Of a DNA stretch of 64,000 nucleotides, positions 23,010 through 35,238 are shown in pieces. Below the pieces are notes generated by a model. It was not told the origin of the DNA. It did no database searches and was given only the letters and a program-made list of their open reading frames with translations. This DNA comes from Raphanus sativus (lineage: Eukaryota; Streptophyta; Magnoliopsida; Brassicales; Brassicaceae), in assembly GCF_000801105.2 (NCBI RefSeq), contig NC_079516.1, positions 13,392,001 to 13,456,000 of the forward strand. Direction: 5' to 3'. The position numbers and the translations under genes were made by a program. The number at the start of each line of letters is the position of its first letter. The first letter of the stretch is position 1.

Positions 23010-24219
23010 TAATTAATCCAATGGTTATAAATGCATATTTAGCTTTCAATAAAATCTATTTTGGTCATTTTACTCACTAGGAGGCTACTTTGTGAAAATA
23101 AACTAAAAAGAGTATTGAAAGAAATTTCTCTTATTTAAAAGCTTATAATTTGTATCTTTAATTTTAACTTGTACATATGTGTAGTTAAATGATTAATAAT
23201 TAAGGTCATCCATTTTTAGAAAGGAATATCCTATCCAACCTAAATCTAGTATGAAAATTCGATTTGTCCTAAATATAATTTTTGTGTAGCCGTCACATTT
23301 TTTAACGTCTAGATAATTATTCTATGACAATTTATGAAAAATATTTAATGGACTATTTTACAACTAACAATTCTACATGTCTATAAGAATTAACGTCTCA
23401 ATATATAATTTTTATGTTTTACGAGATCTTGACAATATTTCTTGCACCATGCTGAGATTCTCTTATAACATTTTTTCTTCATGTATAATATGCATAATTT
23501 GTATTTTATAGGATTTAAACTTTATACCTTCTGGTGTAAAAGAATTTATGAACCTTTAATTAAATCGCTCGACTAATTTTGTGGTCACATTAGTTGTCTA
23601 TTTGTGATTTTTTAGTTTATTTTAAGAGTCACAAAATGGTTGTGAGTTTGGATTTTACTATTTTAGTATAAGAGATGAATTGTTTTTCTGTATAATTTAA
23701 TTTCTTTAAAATAGTAGATATATGCTAAGTACAAATTTTAATAATATTTATATATAAAGTAATTTCATTAAAGAGACTATATATATAATGTAATTTGATT
23801 CTCAGAAAAATGTAATACAAAATCTCACTAAAATATATTTATATATTAATATATTTTGAGAAACAAAACCAAGGGCGGATAGTCTCGCATGCAGTGGAAG
23901 AAAAAAAAAAGTCGTTTGTTGTCCATATGAATGCAGAACTACCAGTTTAATTTGCAGAATCTATATAAGTCTGTTTATGTTGCTGGCAAAAAAAACAAAT
24001 TATTATTATTGAATTCAAAGAAAGAGATGCAATCTTATATACTCAAGGGATAATTAAACCGAGTAGATGTTACACATAAAAAATCACATATCTAATACAA
24101 CAAATAAATATACATATAGTTATTTAAATTGAAAGTAAAAAAATTTAATTAATTATTATAACATATATTTTTTAAAATATCTAGATCCGTGTATGAACAC
24201 AGAAAAACCACCTAGTACT
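23010..24219. other. AT-rich intergenic stretch, no gene seen
   Basis: No coding frame longer than about 60 codons and no repeat structure with clear borders. The third exon expected for the neighbouring MYB34 pseudogene is not present here. Confidence 0.6.
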
Positions 24220-24429
24220 ATAGTATTATTTTACAATAATCAATGCGACATTAATAAAAAAGACCACTAGCTCTAAGTTTCTTAAAAAAAAATTGTTTTG
24301 TTTTGTTTTCTTTTAGTTTCTTAAAAAATTACATATATAATTATAAATTACCAATTCTGTAATACGAAGTAATTAATAAGGAAACTAGTCTTACTTGTTT
24401 TTCTCTTTTCTGGGAAATACTGTTCTTAC

Positions 24430-24806
24430 TTGTTACCCACCCATAAGAACATGAAGCTTGATTATAGTGTCGTCGTCTTCAGGAGTAAACTCTCCTCTTT
24501 TGATGTCGGGTTTTAGATAATTAGCCCATCTAAGTCTACAACTCTTACCACATCTCTTCAATCCTATATACATATTGTACACACATAGTTAATAAATACA
24601 TATATAATTAAGAGAAAAGGAACTGTTAATTAATTATATTGAATTCCTAATCAATAAAGAAATTATAAAATACCAGCTTTCTCCGGGAGAGTACGCCATC
24701 CGCTTTAACCATGTAGTTGAACATAAGCAATAAGCCTTTCATCTTCTTCATGAGTCCAAGCTCCTTTTCTTATTCCTTCTTCTTTGCAACATGGTGTTCT
24801 CACCAT
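24430..24806 (-). pseudogene. MYB34: MYB34 copy 2, truncated pseudogene (exons 1 and 2 only)
   Basis: Exon 1 (24674..24806, 133 nt) begins [17 protein letters not shown] but has an in-frame TAA at 24705..24707, replacing the Glu at codon 34 of the R2 repeat. Exon 2 (24430..24563) is 134 nt and not 130, because of a 4-bp insertion near 24437 ('acccacccat' where the other copies have 'acccat'), which shifts the frame at the end of R3's first part. Splice sites are still GT..AG. Homology to copy 3 continues into intron 2 down to about 24210 and stops; exon 3, which encodes the rest of R3 and the whole C-terminus, is absent. The sequence is closer to copy 3 than to copy 1 (shared GIRKGAW and 'cgggagag' words). 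Any product would end after 33 residues, so it is non-functional as a MYB protein. Confidence 0.92.
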
Positions 24807-25199
24807 CTCTGGTTATTCTTCTTGATTTCTTATTTTATATATGTATTTATAGATATAAAACCTAAATGAAACCCTAGCTAGAGAACTATTCAAGGAAGAA
24901 AGACTCTTTAATTCATTGTTTACTTAAGTGAAATTAACAAGAAAGTAGATTTTTATCATCAAACAGAAAGAGACAAGAAAGCAAAGAGATTGAAAAAGAT
25001 TTCTAATTAAGAGAATTGAATAGAGCGTTTGATCTGAACCAAAAGACACTTTGAAGATACTACTCACTGATTCACTCTTATGACAAGGAACACGTGAACG
25101 TGTTATCATTTATAACGGGATTTCTAAAACAAGAACAATGGGTGTTCTTGTACTCTGTCGCACAGATTATAGATATAGAGGTGCTCTTATATAATAGAA

Positions 25200-25853
25200 G
25201 ATTTTTTCTTGAGTTTACCTCTTATGATGAATATTTAGGTTCACCAACCAATTATATATATTCAGTTCAAATTCGAAATCTTTTAAAAATGAAATAAAAT
25301 AATAAAAATATTTTCAAGATATATTATATTTTAAAAATAAATAAAAATAGTAGTAATTACAATAAAATGATTTTTTAATATTGTTAACACCGTCAGTAAA
25401 ATACTAAACCTTTGAATAAACTCTAAACCTTTGGGTAAACCCTAAACCCTTTGGTAAATCTTAAATCCTAAATCATAAATGTTAAACATTAAATCTCAAA
25501 AACACTAAATCGATTTAGGGTTTATGATTCACCCAAAGGTTTAGGGTTTATCTAATGGTTTAAGATTTAGAATTATCCAATTGTTTAAAGTTTATTATTT
25601 TACTGACGGTGTTAATAATATTAAAAAAACATTTGGTAGTTACTATAATCTTTTATTTATTTTAAATTTTTTTATTGTTTTGTTTCATTTTTAAAAGATT
25701 TTGAATATAAAATAACTAAATTCTATTGGGTGGTAAACTTGTAAGTTCATCCTAATATTATTGGAAGGTGAACCTGTAACCTGTAGATTGACCCCGTAGT
25801 TTTTTTTTTCGCTAAATTATAATTGACCCCGTAGTTGAATTCAAGAAAAACTC
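25200..25853. mobile_element. Mutator-like fold-back MITE in the MYB34 copy 2 promoter region
   Basis: A perfect 9-bp duplication 'ataatagaa' flanks it (25191..25199 and 25854..25862), the Mutator-like signature. The ends are 'gattttttcttgagttta' and its inverse 'gaattcaagaaaaactc'. The arms carry 'aaaccctaaaccc' on the left and 'tttagggtttat' on the right. The paralogous site upstream of copy 3 (34824..34832) is an empty site with one copy of 'ataatagaa', confirming the borders. Confidence 0.93.
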
Positions 25854-25999
25854 ATAATAGAATAAGAAGAGAGAGAGAAAGAGACACTACTACTGCTATT
25901 TATGAGTAAAAGAAAAGAGAGACTAATAGAATAAAATATTATCTTTAGAAGAAGATACACGTTTTTTTAATTTTATTTTACGTAGAGCACACTCACTAA

Positions 26000-26330
26000 G
26001 ATTGCAAACTGATGACAGTGTTCCAATTCTACGGTCCGTATTAGATTGTTTCTTCAGAAACTGATTTTTAGGAGATACAATGATCGAGAACTGTGTGCAA
26101 CTGTACTCTATATTAAATCCATCTTCTCATTCTAAAAACTGTGTGCAACTGTACTCTATATTAAACTGATGTAAAAAAAAAAAAAAAAAGTTTTAGTACT
26201 ATTAAACAATAATATGCTTTAGTACGTTTTAATCATAGCATATGCGCAGTTTATATAATTAAGTGCGGTCGTCCATTTCAGGATGAATTTTCCGATCCAA
26301 CCGAAACATATCATGAATTTTCGATCTTTC
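26000..26330. other. Block shared upstream of MYB34 copies (copy 2 version)
   Basis: About 330 bp starting 'caaactgatgacagtgttc' are near-identical to about 36655-36950 upstream of copy 3, including 'gattgtttcttcagaaactg' and 'agcatatgcgcagttt'. This marks the duplication unit and may contain promoter sequence. Confidence 0.7.
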
Positions 26331-26339
26331 TAATGTATA

Positions 26340-27250
26340 TTTAGCCGTTAAGTTAACTATTTATTTTTTGCCATTTAATTTATTTTAAGAGTTTTTTTAA
26401 TCAGAGGTATTCTAAACACCTATCCAGACTAATCTTAAGAGAGTTGCAATTCACATATAAATCTTTTTTCTGGATATACAAACTCATAAAAAGCAAAAGT
26501 TCATATCTATATGTATATGTAGAAACAATTTGATTTAGGTTCTCATAACAAACATATCAAATTTAAAATATGTTGGTACCCCATACTCGCTTCTTTATCA
26601 CTTGATCACAAAGTCCAGTACATTTGTTTTAAGAGTTACAAAATGGTTTGAGTATCTATAGAAGCAATCTTATATAACAGTCGTCTAAGTAACAAAAAAT
26701 AAATTTATCCATAAATTATTACTATATAGAATTTTGATGTTTTAAAAATTTATATAAACTTTAGCGATTGTTTTTGTCATCTGTCCTTTTAAACTAAATC
26801 AAGTGTTGGCTAGACGACAATTTTCTGGAGAGCACCTCCGTATCTCTATGTTTGATCTATATTGAAAAAAATATAGCTTCTCATTCTTAGTTCTCTCGCT
26901 AAAATATTCTCCCGACCATTTCTATTCCGAAGAATATAAATTCACATTTTTGAAATCTTCTTATAGTCTATAAAACACCTCAAACTTCATCGCAAATGTT
27001 GATCAATCCATCGGATTCGTAGTCATGTCTACTAGATCCGAATAGTCCGTCTCGAAATATATCGAGGTGAATGACAAATATGAATTATTCATTTAAATTA
27101 TTTTGCAAAATACCTGAAATGTTAAGTAAGGAAGAAAATTGTGCAGAATATAATTTGATGAGAAAAAGTTAAGTGAGGAAACATGTATACTTACTTTATC
27201 TTCATTTTAACAATTTAAACTTATTCACTATTTTTACATATTTTTCTTTT
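26340..27250. other. AT-rich intergenic stretch, no gene seen
   Basis: No supportable gene, RNA or element with clear borders was found here. Confidence 0.6.
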
Positions 27251-27255
27251 GGAAG

Positions 27256-27463
27256 TAGGAACATGACAAAAATAACGAGACGTATATTGATTAGAAGTAA
27301 GGTATAAATATCTTAAGTTTCATTTGATTTTGATTTTTAAATTTTACTATTTTTATATATAGAGAAATTTCACTAGGAACATGACAAAAATAACAAAACG
27401 TATATTGATTAGAAGTAAGGTATAAATATCTTAAGTTTCATTTGATTTTGATTTTTAAATTTT
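27256..27463. repeat. Direct duplication of about 90 bp at 118-bp spacing
   Basis: 'taggaacatgacaaaaataa' through 'gatttttaaattttac' occurs at about 27256-27344 and again at 27374-27463 with two or three differences. It lies just outside the segmental duplication starting at 27514. Confidence 0.85.
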
Positions 27464-27754
27464 ACAAGCAATTAAAAAAGACAAATGCATTGCGGGACGG
27501 ACATTACATAATAGTCTTGTCGGGATATTATTGATATATGGGATGAGATTTTGAAAAGAAAAGAAAAAGGACCGTGTTATTGGAAAAACAAGACCACATA
27601 AAATTTCTCAGAAAGAAAAAAGGTAAGAAAAAACAAGACCACATGAAACATACAAGTTTTCTTATCAACCCACATTTTTGGCCAACTTCTAATAATAGTT
27701 TTATTTCCTTTTTTGTCAACAAAAGTCCAAATCTTCTGTGACAAAAGGTCTGCA

Positions 27755-28808
27755 TCTATTTTATTAAAGTAGAAACACTATGTTGGATCTAATTTTTGCT
27801 TTGTAATTTTTTAACTAAATACATTTTTCTATTTTATAGTTAAATCTAGTTTAAATCACTAATATTCACTTCTTTATACTACTATCAATATTTATAAGCA
27901 AACTACTATTTTCTTATACTACTATTCATGTTTCCAAACAGCACTATAATTAATCTTGTATTGAAACAATATAAAATATTAGATCTCATCTTTTTTACAA
28001 TTTTCTTTCAAATTATTTAAATAAATTAAATAATTGAAGAATTCCAATAATTTAGAAAACAACGAAAATAAATATAACTTATATGTATGTGTTTAAATAT
28101 TACAAAAATATTTTGATCAATAATAAATAAATTAAATTAACTGATTATTATATATATATATATATCCAAAATAATGGTTATATCATTTATTTAAGTAGCA
28201 CAATCATTCAATAATAACCATTACATAAAAATATATATAAACACTATGGATTGTAAAATAAATATAATAACAAAATAATTATGTAAAATGTTCAAAGTAT
28301 ATGTTATCTAAATAAAAATGCTTAACACTAATTGTTAACACAAAACTTAAACCGATTATAATATAAACCAAATTAGTAATATGGTCAAGACATATTTAAA
28401 ATTTTTAATTATTTTATATCTATCATTTTCTCTATCAAACTTTTTAGAAACGTCAAAATTTCATAAAATTACAAAACAATAAACTTTAAAATTTGGATTA
28501 AAAGGTGATAAATTATGAAACTATAAAAATTTAAATCAAATTGCATTACATATCAGGTCATCCATCGGTTTAATCGGTTAACCTTGGATTTTAGTAATCT
28601 TTAAAAATATGGATATCTTAAAAAGCCTAAATTGAATTATTGGATCACCGGATTAACCGGTTTGACCACGGATTCAGGTCAAATTTAAAAGAAATAATTT
28701 AAATCCAACAATAATTTAAATACAAATTTCTTTTTTTAATAAAATTAGCAAATATTTTTTAAATTACTAGTAAAATTTTTCATTATAAAATATTTCGGGC
28801 TTGCAAAT
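27755..28808. mobile_element. Helitron remnant inside copy A1
   Basis: 'tctattttattaaagtagaaac' at the left end matches the 5' end of the Helitron at 42408, and internal words ('tttatactactatcaat', 'aatcggttaaccttgg') are shared. Copy A2 lacks it at the matching place (about 42180-42190). The 3' hairpin and CTAG end are missing; the sequence breaks off at 'tcgggcttgcaaatt', so the right border is eroded and approximate. Confidence 0.7.
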
Positions 28809-30408
28809 TATGGTTGTGTTGGATACATAATGTCTCCTCTGGATTAAGCCAATGGGCATTCTGAATTCGAAATAAATTTAATGAATGTAGATAAAATTGT
28901 ATATCTGACAGAAGGGATTTTAATTTCTTTTTTAAACCTAAAATATTAATATTCATTTAAAGTTTAATGAAAAAGTGAAATATCAACATTTTTATTTAAA
29001 GTTTAGCTGCTTCGGCAGACAATAGATTCTTGCAATATTATATGATTAATAAAGTATTTATATGTCCATTCTTTTTACAATCCGATGTTTTTCAGTAGGC
29101 TTTTCTAATAAATAAAACTTATTTATTTCCAAACCGTATGCTTAAGCACAAGTAATAATTATAGAAATATTTAATTCGAACACGTCTAATTGTTGGTTAT
29201 GGAATCAAGAGTTTTAAAATCTCATGCACGAGCAGTAAGATGATTAGATGAATAAACATATCACACAGATATACAACGGATTTCGTTTCAATGATATTCC
29301 GAAATACAGATTGGATATCAAAGTCACGATCAAATGTGACTAACCCAAATAACTCGAATTTCTCCCATGAATGATTTATGTTCCAATTTTTCGACTTTAC
29401 TGTAAACTTTGTTTTGATGCATTCAAGTTTTGCTATAAATTCGATGTCTTTCTGTTTAAAAGGTTTCTATACTATTATCTTGTATGTCTTATATATGTTC
29501 TTATACTTACAATGGTAAGATTAACCATCTTTGTTGTCCAAATGTTTAAGTTTTAATGACAGTAGTGTTAAAAACATATTGAACAGCACAATAATCTAAA
29601 ATTTATTTATATGATCTATGACATGAAGATCATCACAAAGTTGAACAATGTTTTTTTAAAAGTTGAACAACTTGAGTATTCATACAATAAATAAGTTTTT
29701 AAAAAAAAACATAATGCTTTCGATCGTTTAATAGACACGGGCATAGACTACTTTTTCCAATTTGGATGTCAAGGGTTATTGTATTAGTCTTCAACACTTT
29801 GTGTCGTTTACACATTTGTATGTGGCCAAGTGAATATTTTCGTTTCAAAATAAAAACTTTTAGTGTGTTAACTCATTATAAATTATAATTCTTTATAAAT
29901 ACACAATTCAATACCACCCTCTAAGTATAGAAAATTTAAAACTAGTGATCTGTTAATTGGAATTGACCATTTACGATATATGTTATGCTTAAACTTTAGT
30001 CCGATCATTATAAGTGTAAATGCATTCAATCACTTGCGCCAAAAATCTGACTCGGTTCTAACAAATCAACTCTCACAATTACATTCAATCGGTTTACTTA
30101 AGTAAAACATAAATTTGTAAAATGATTATACGAGGGGAAAGATGAGGAAGAAAAAGAAGAAGATTAACGCAAAAGTTAATCTAGTTTAAAATGTCGATGT
30201 GAGATCCTTATTTATGGATGTTGAATAGCATAAAAATCACTGGAACCAGAGAGTTACAAAATTAAAGAACACGAGAATGTCAACATTGAATAAAAATAAC
30301 CCCTCAAATCTTTCTTCTATGTTTTATTTTTTCTTCGTGTCTTAAATCGAAACAAACTCCTCCTCCCTCTCTATCTAGATTGAAAAAAAAAAACTACATT
30401 GGATCAGT

Positions 30409-30974
30409 TAGGTCTGGGAGTTCGGTGGTCCGTTCGGTATCGGTCCGGGTGATTCGGATTTTCGGATTTTCGGGGTTATGTTTAGAAGTACCATTCGGTA
30501 TTTACTAATTATCGGATCAGATTCGGTTCGGTTCCTTCCGGGTTCGGTTCGGATCGGATGTAACTAATGTTTAAAATTGTTCAAAAATATATTTTTTAAA
30601 CTTTAAAAATTGATAAATTTTTGTTTCAAAATATATAAATTATTTACAAATCTAATTAAATATTAGTTAAACTAACTAAATTAGCTAAAAATAATTCAAA
30701 ATAACAAATAAAACAAACTCAAAAATATTTTGAATAGTCAAAAACATCTAAATCACCTTAAAATATATCAAAACATTAACATATTTAACTAATTTCGGAT
30801 ATTTTCGGATCCTAATTCGGATTTCGGATCGGTTCGGGTTATAACCAAACATCAAAGTACTAAGCTCATAAGTCCCGTTCGGATATTTTTGTATAACAGT
30901 TCGGATTCAATTTCGGTTTTTCCGGTTCGGGTTTAGGTAGGTATTTCGGGTTGAGGTAAAAACGCCTGGACCTA
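30409..30974. mobile_element. Non-autonomous hAT with 8-bp target duplication (family shared with 49786)
   Basis: Ends 'taggtctgggagttcgg' and 'aacgcctggaccta' are flanked by the exact 8-bp duplication 'ggatcagt' (30401..30408 and 30975..30982). The body is full of 'ttcggttcgg' words and non-coding. Copy A2 at about 44423 has a single 'ggatcagt' with no insert: the empty site. Confidence 0.95.
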
Positions 30975-31010
30975 GGATCAGTAGAGGATCAAACAGAAAA
31001 GAGGAACAAT

Positions 31011-31660
31011 GGAAACAAAAACTATATACATTGCAACATTTAAACAAGAATATGTCATCTTCTTTTTTTATAACGCTGATCATTTATTATAATATTACAA
31101 TTATGGAAAGATTATGTAGCCGAATACATTATGTAGTCAATTATTTTGTAAGTAGCCGACTACATTTGTACATAGCCGAAAACTGAAGTACATAAGTGAC
31201 ATTAGTGTTTTTTGTCTACAAGTGACATTATTGTTAAATTCCAAATCATGATAGTCATTTATGTATTATTTGAAGCAATTTTATATTTCAAAAAATATTT
31301 GAAGCCTAGAAACTAACCTTAAATTTGTGAAGAATTACATCATGCCATTCATTTATAAGTAGAAAAGCAGATTAATTACATGCCGTATTGAAAAGCAGGT
31401 TTTTTTTTAATTTTCTACAGAGAACTGTTTTCATGTTTCTATATGAAATTTGTAAACAAACTCGTATAGTTATGTGAAAAAAGAAACCCTTATTTTATTT
31501 ATTTTATTTTTCTTTCAACTAAACATTTATTTTATTATTTATTTTTATTACAACACACTCGTTATTTCCCCCACGTGACGATTCAGCAACACATCAATTA
31601 AAGAAAAAACCAACGACTCCGACTCGTCACTTGTCAGACAAAAGACACCAGTCTTGGAAT
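31011..31660. other. 3' flank of MYB34 copy 3
   Basis: Non-coding; parts match the flank of copy 1 (about 16760-16845 and 20060-20330). No gene seen. Confidence 0.6.
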
Positions 31661-34470
31661 CTAACGAACCCAATAATAATTCTCCAAGTCCAAATCATCT
31701 TCTTCGTTCCAAGAATCAAGAAACTCCGGTGAATTTTGAACATCTCCGGCATCAGCACCGCCGTAGCTTAAAATATCCTTTAACTCTTCCATAATGCCAA
31801 CATTATCAACATTCATATACATATCCGAGATCTCTTCGTTGCTAAAGAATAGGTCGAGATTGTCGGCGAAAGAACAATTGTCGGAAAGACCGGAAGATGA
31901 CGACATATTGTTGGTCAAAAACGATGTGAGAGCACTTGATCTTGCCGCCTCTTTGTTTTGCAATCTGAAGGTCGACTTTTCAGTCGGAGAATCGACCTCG
32001 ACAGAGTTCAGTGAACCCTCGGCGATGTTTGAGGAGTTTCTGATGATGATTCCAGTTAGTAGGTCCCGGTTTGAAGCTCCCGCGTATTTCCTTGCTATGC
32101 AGTTCAGAAATCTTGCGGAGCCGGATGAACCGAGTTTATGATATTTTGGCTCGAAACCGGTTTGATCAGCTGGATCAATCGGTTTGTGAGTGGTTGGATC
32201 AAGACCTTTTTGTGTCAAGCGCTTCTTGAGATTTGTGTTCCAGTAATTTTTTATCTCGTTGTCGGTTCGTCCCGCCAAGCTAGTTGCTATTCCGGCCCAC
32301 CTTTTACAACAATAATATAAGAAATGTGTTTTTTTTTTTTTTGAGAAAGAGTTTAAACAAGAAATGTTTATCGTTGGAATTGCAGAGACAAACAATAAAA
32401 AGAACCTTGATGAGATTATGCGAAAACAATAAAGTTGGATCTTGTTCTTATAAATTATAAAGTTCACTTTACAAAAAAATGTTTTAAAATCATGTTTTGA
32501 GGATTGCAGCTACTTCTCTCATTATAAAGTTCCCATGGGGCATCTAATGAACTATTTTAAAACAATAAACTTGGATCTTGTTCTTACAAAGTTCACTTTA
32601 CAAAATAATCTGTTTATGTTCTTTTGGGTTGACTATTTTTTTTCTTTTTCTTTAGTAAAAAAAGGTGGTTTCATTGTTTTAGAGAAAGTTTTAGAGGAAA
32701 CTCAAGCATTATAAATAGTTTTTCCTAGAACGAATTGAATCCGGGTGGTCGTAGTTACGGGCTCGACCACTTTACTACCAGGCAAACTAATTATTTGTGC
32801 TTATTGTTTTTTTTTTCAACGAGTTACTTTCTCATTGATTTTGATTTATGTGAAGATAGGTAAATCAGTTCATGTTTGATTTTCAAGTACATTTTGAAAA
32901 TTCTGATAACTCTTTGTTGATGTTGACGGGATTTCCTGATAATGAGAAAAATTGATTCATATTTTATACTATATTATTTTACAATAATCAATGCGACATC
33001 AATAAATAAAAACACCACTAACTCTAAGTTCCTTAAGTTTTTTGTTTTGTTTTAGTTTCCTAAAAATTACATATATAATTATTAATTACCAATTCTCTAA
33101 TACGAACTAATAAATAAGGAAACTATGCTTGCTTGTCTTTTTCTTTTCTGAGAAATCCTATTCTTACTTGTTTGTTTTGACCTAGAGATGTCAAATGGGC
33201 GGGCTATAAATGGGCGGCCCGTATCCAAATTGATATAGTCTGAAATGGACATGCCCATTTTAGCCCAGTAATTAAATTTTGTCCATATGGACAAGCCCAA
33301 TTATAACATGGACAATATTGGGTTTAACCACTTGGACAATGGGCGGTCCAAAAATCTAAAATATCTACGTTTAGCAAATTGGAAAAAACACAATATTTTT
33401 TTTTAACATTTTCCTTCCTGAAGCCTGAAAGTTTGATTTCTAACTGTTTATTTGTGATTTTTGTTATGAAAAAACATAATTTTCCGTTAAAACTGAAAAA
33501 CGTAATTTCCGTTAAAATCGAAAAAACGTAATTTTTCGTTAAAACCGGAAAATCATAGTTGCCCGCCAAAACCGAAAAAATGTAATTTCCTGCCAAGATC
33601 GAAAAATACAATTTTCCGCCAAACCGAAAAATGCAATTTCTGCCAAAACCGAAAAACCCAATTTCCTATCAAAATCAAAAACGCAATTTCCCGTCAATAC
33701 CGAGAAACGTAATTTCTCGCCAAAACTAAAAACGTAATTTTCCGCAAAAATTTAAAAACGCAATTTTCCGCCAAAACCGAAAAATACAATTTCTCGCAAA
33801 AACCGAAAATGCAATTTTCTGCCAAAACAGAAAAACACAATTTCCCGCAAAAATCGAAAAAATGAAAATGATATTGTTTACATTAAATGGTTGTATGGGT
33901 CCCATGGACAGCCCAACAAATTATGGTCTTATTTGATTATGGTCTCATTTGGACATAGTTCTATTTGGGCTTCGACCAAAAATGTCCAACAAAAAAATGA
34001 AGCCCATTCGGACACGCCCAAACCCGCCCGGCCCGCCCAATTGACATCTCTATTTTGACCAAAGGCTTTCATTCTATTCTTACTTGTTACCCATAAGAGC
34101 ATGAAGCTTGATTATAGTGTCGTCTTCTTCAGGAGTAAACTCTCCTCTTTTGATGTCGGGTTTTAGATAATTAGCCCATCTAAGTCTACAACTCTTACCA
34201 CATCTCTTCAATCCTATATACATATTGACATATTGTACACACATAAATGATAAATAGTTAAATACACATATAATTAAGAGAAAAGGAACTATTAATTAAT
34301 TACATTGAATTCCTAACAAATAAAGAAACTAAAATACCAGCTTTCTCCGGGAGAGTACGCCATCCGCTTTCACCATGTAGTTGAACATAAGCAATAAGCC
34401 TTTCATCTTCTTCAGGAGTCCAAGCTCCTTTTCTTATTCCTTCTTCTTTGCAACATGGTGTTCTCACCAT
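31661..34470 (-). CDS. MYB34: R2R3-MYB transcription factor MYB34 (ATR1), copy 3, intact frame, hAT in intron 2
   Basis: Exons 34338..34470 (133 nt), 34084..34213 (130 nt) and 31661..32300 (640 nt) give 300 aa with GT..AG introns of 124 and 1783 bp. Intron 2 is long because an 870-bp hAT lies in it, ending 32 bp from exon 2. The product starts [17 protein letters not shown] and has a complete R2R3 domain, then [15 protein letters not shown] and a C-terminus ending [12 protein letters not shown]. Differences from copy 1 at normally conserved places: HGESGW for HGEGGW in R2 (Ser36), WAGIATS for WAAIASS in R3, and FLNCIA at 152-157 for the subgroup 12 motif LLNRVA. Role as for copy 1 if active, but these changes suggest altered or relaxed function. 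Its upstream region holds a Stowaway MITE and nested LTR element within 2 kb. Confidence 0.9.
33183..34052. mobile_element. Non-autonomous hAT in MYB34 copy 3 intron 2
   Basis: Long terminal inverted repeats ('tagagatgtcaaatgggcgg' against 'gcccgcccaattgacatctcta' at the right) and an exact 8-bp duplication 'ttttgacc' (33175..33182 and 34053..34060). It is 870 bp and has no transposase. Almost half is an internal minisatellite. It lies between the intron 2 donor at exon 2 and the rest of the intron, leaving the splice site untouched. Confidence 0.95.
33475..33860. repeat. Minisatellite inside the hAT (about 22-25-bp units)
   Basis: About 16 irregular units of the form 'aaaaccgaaaaacgcaattt' plus 'cccgcc' or variants run in one direction. 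Units differ in A-run length and in the second half (ccgtt, ccgcc, ctcgc, ctgcc). This is a transposon-internal tandem repeat, not a CRISPR array. Confidence 0.9.
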
Positions 34471-34862
34471 CTCTGGCTATTCTTCTTGATTTCTTATTTT
34501 ATATATGTATTTATAGATATAAAACCTAATTGAAACCCTAGCTAGAGAACTATTCAAGGAAGAAAGACTCTTTAATTCATTGTTTTTTTTTGAAATTAAT
34601 AATTCATTGTTTACTTAAGTGAAATTAACAAGAAAGTAGATTTTTATCATCAGAAAGAAAGAGACAAGAAAGCAAAGAGATTGAAAAAGATTTCCAATTA
34701 AGAGAATTGAATAGAGCGTTTGATCAGAACCAAAAGACACTTGAAGATTCTACTCACTGATATAAGAACAATGGGTTTTCTTGTACTCTGTCGCACAGAT
34801 TATAGATATAGAGGTGCTCTTATATAATAGAATAAGAAGAGAGAGATATAGAGACACTACTA

Positions 34863-35120
34863 CTCCTTCTATTCCAAAATAAGTGAGTTTTGAAGTTTTT
34901 GCACGTTGTTTAAGAAATTACAAACTTTTATTCTATTTTTTCGTTTACCTAAAAACAATAATGATTAAAGTAATTTCAACCAATAAACAATTATACTACA
35001 GAATATAAATAATTAAAAATATTAAAATGCATTTATTTTTTACCTAGAAACTTGAAAACATCACTTAAAATGGAACAAAAAAATTTTCCTAAAACTCCAT
35101 TTAAAGTGGGACGGAGGGAG
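34863..35120. mobile_element. Stowaway-type MITE upstream of MYB34 copy 3
   Basis: It begins 'ctccttctattccaaaataa' after TA (34861..34862) and ends 'gtgggacggagggag' before TA (35121..35122). The 258-bp, AT-rich, non-coding body fits a Tc1/Mariner-derived Stowaway MITE. Copy 2's matching region lacks it. Confidence 0.85.
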
Positions 35121-35238
35121 TAGTATTTATGATTAAAACTTTTAATTGCCGTTAACTAATAGAATAAGAAGAGAGATAAAGAGACACTACTACTATTTAT
35201 CATTAGAACTTTTAACTGCCATTAAAGGAAATAAATTA

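Larger units (their letters stand above)
27514..31010. repeat. Segmental duplication, copy A1 (partner at 41876..44450)
   Basis: From 'gtcttgtcgg' at about 27514 to 'ggatcagtagaggatcaaa' near 31000 the order of sequence matches the block 41876..44450 in the same orientation, nearly identical over long non-coding stretches. The two copies differ mainly by insertions: A1 alone has a Helitron-like insert (about 27755-28808) and a hAT (30409..30974); A2 alone has a different Helitron insert (42408..43054) and a 78-bp tandem duplication. No gene is visible in either copy. Confidence 0.93.

Noticed and set aside
31794..32141. 115-codon plus-strand frame antisense to MYB34 exon 3
   Set aside because: It is the mirror of a strongly supported coding exon and has no features of its own.
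33475..33860. CRISPR-like regular repeats
   Set aside because: Units vary, have no unique spacers, and lie inside a hAT transposon in plant DNA; it is a minisatellite.
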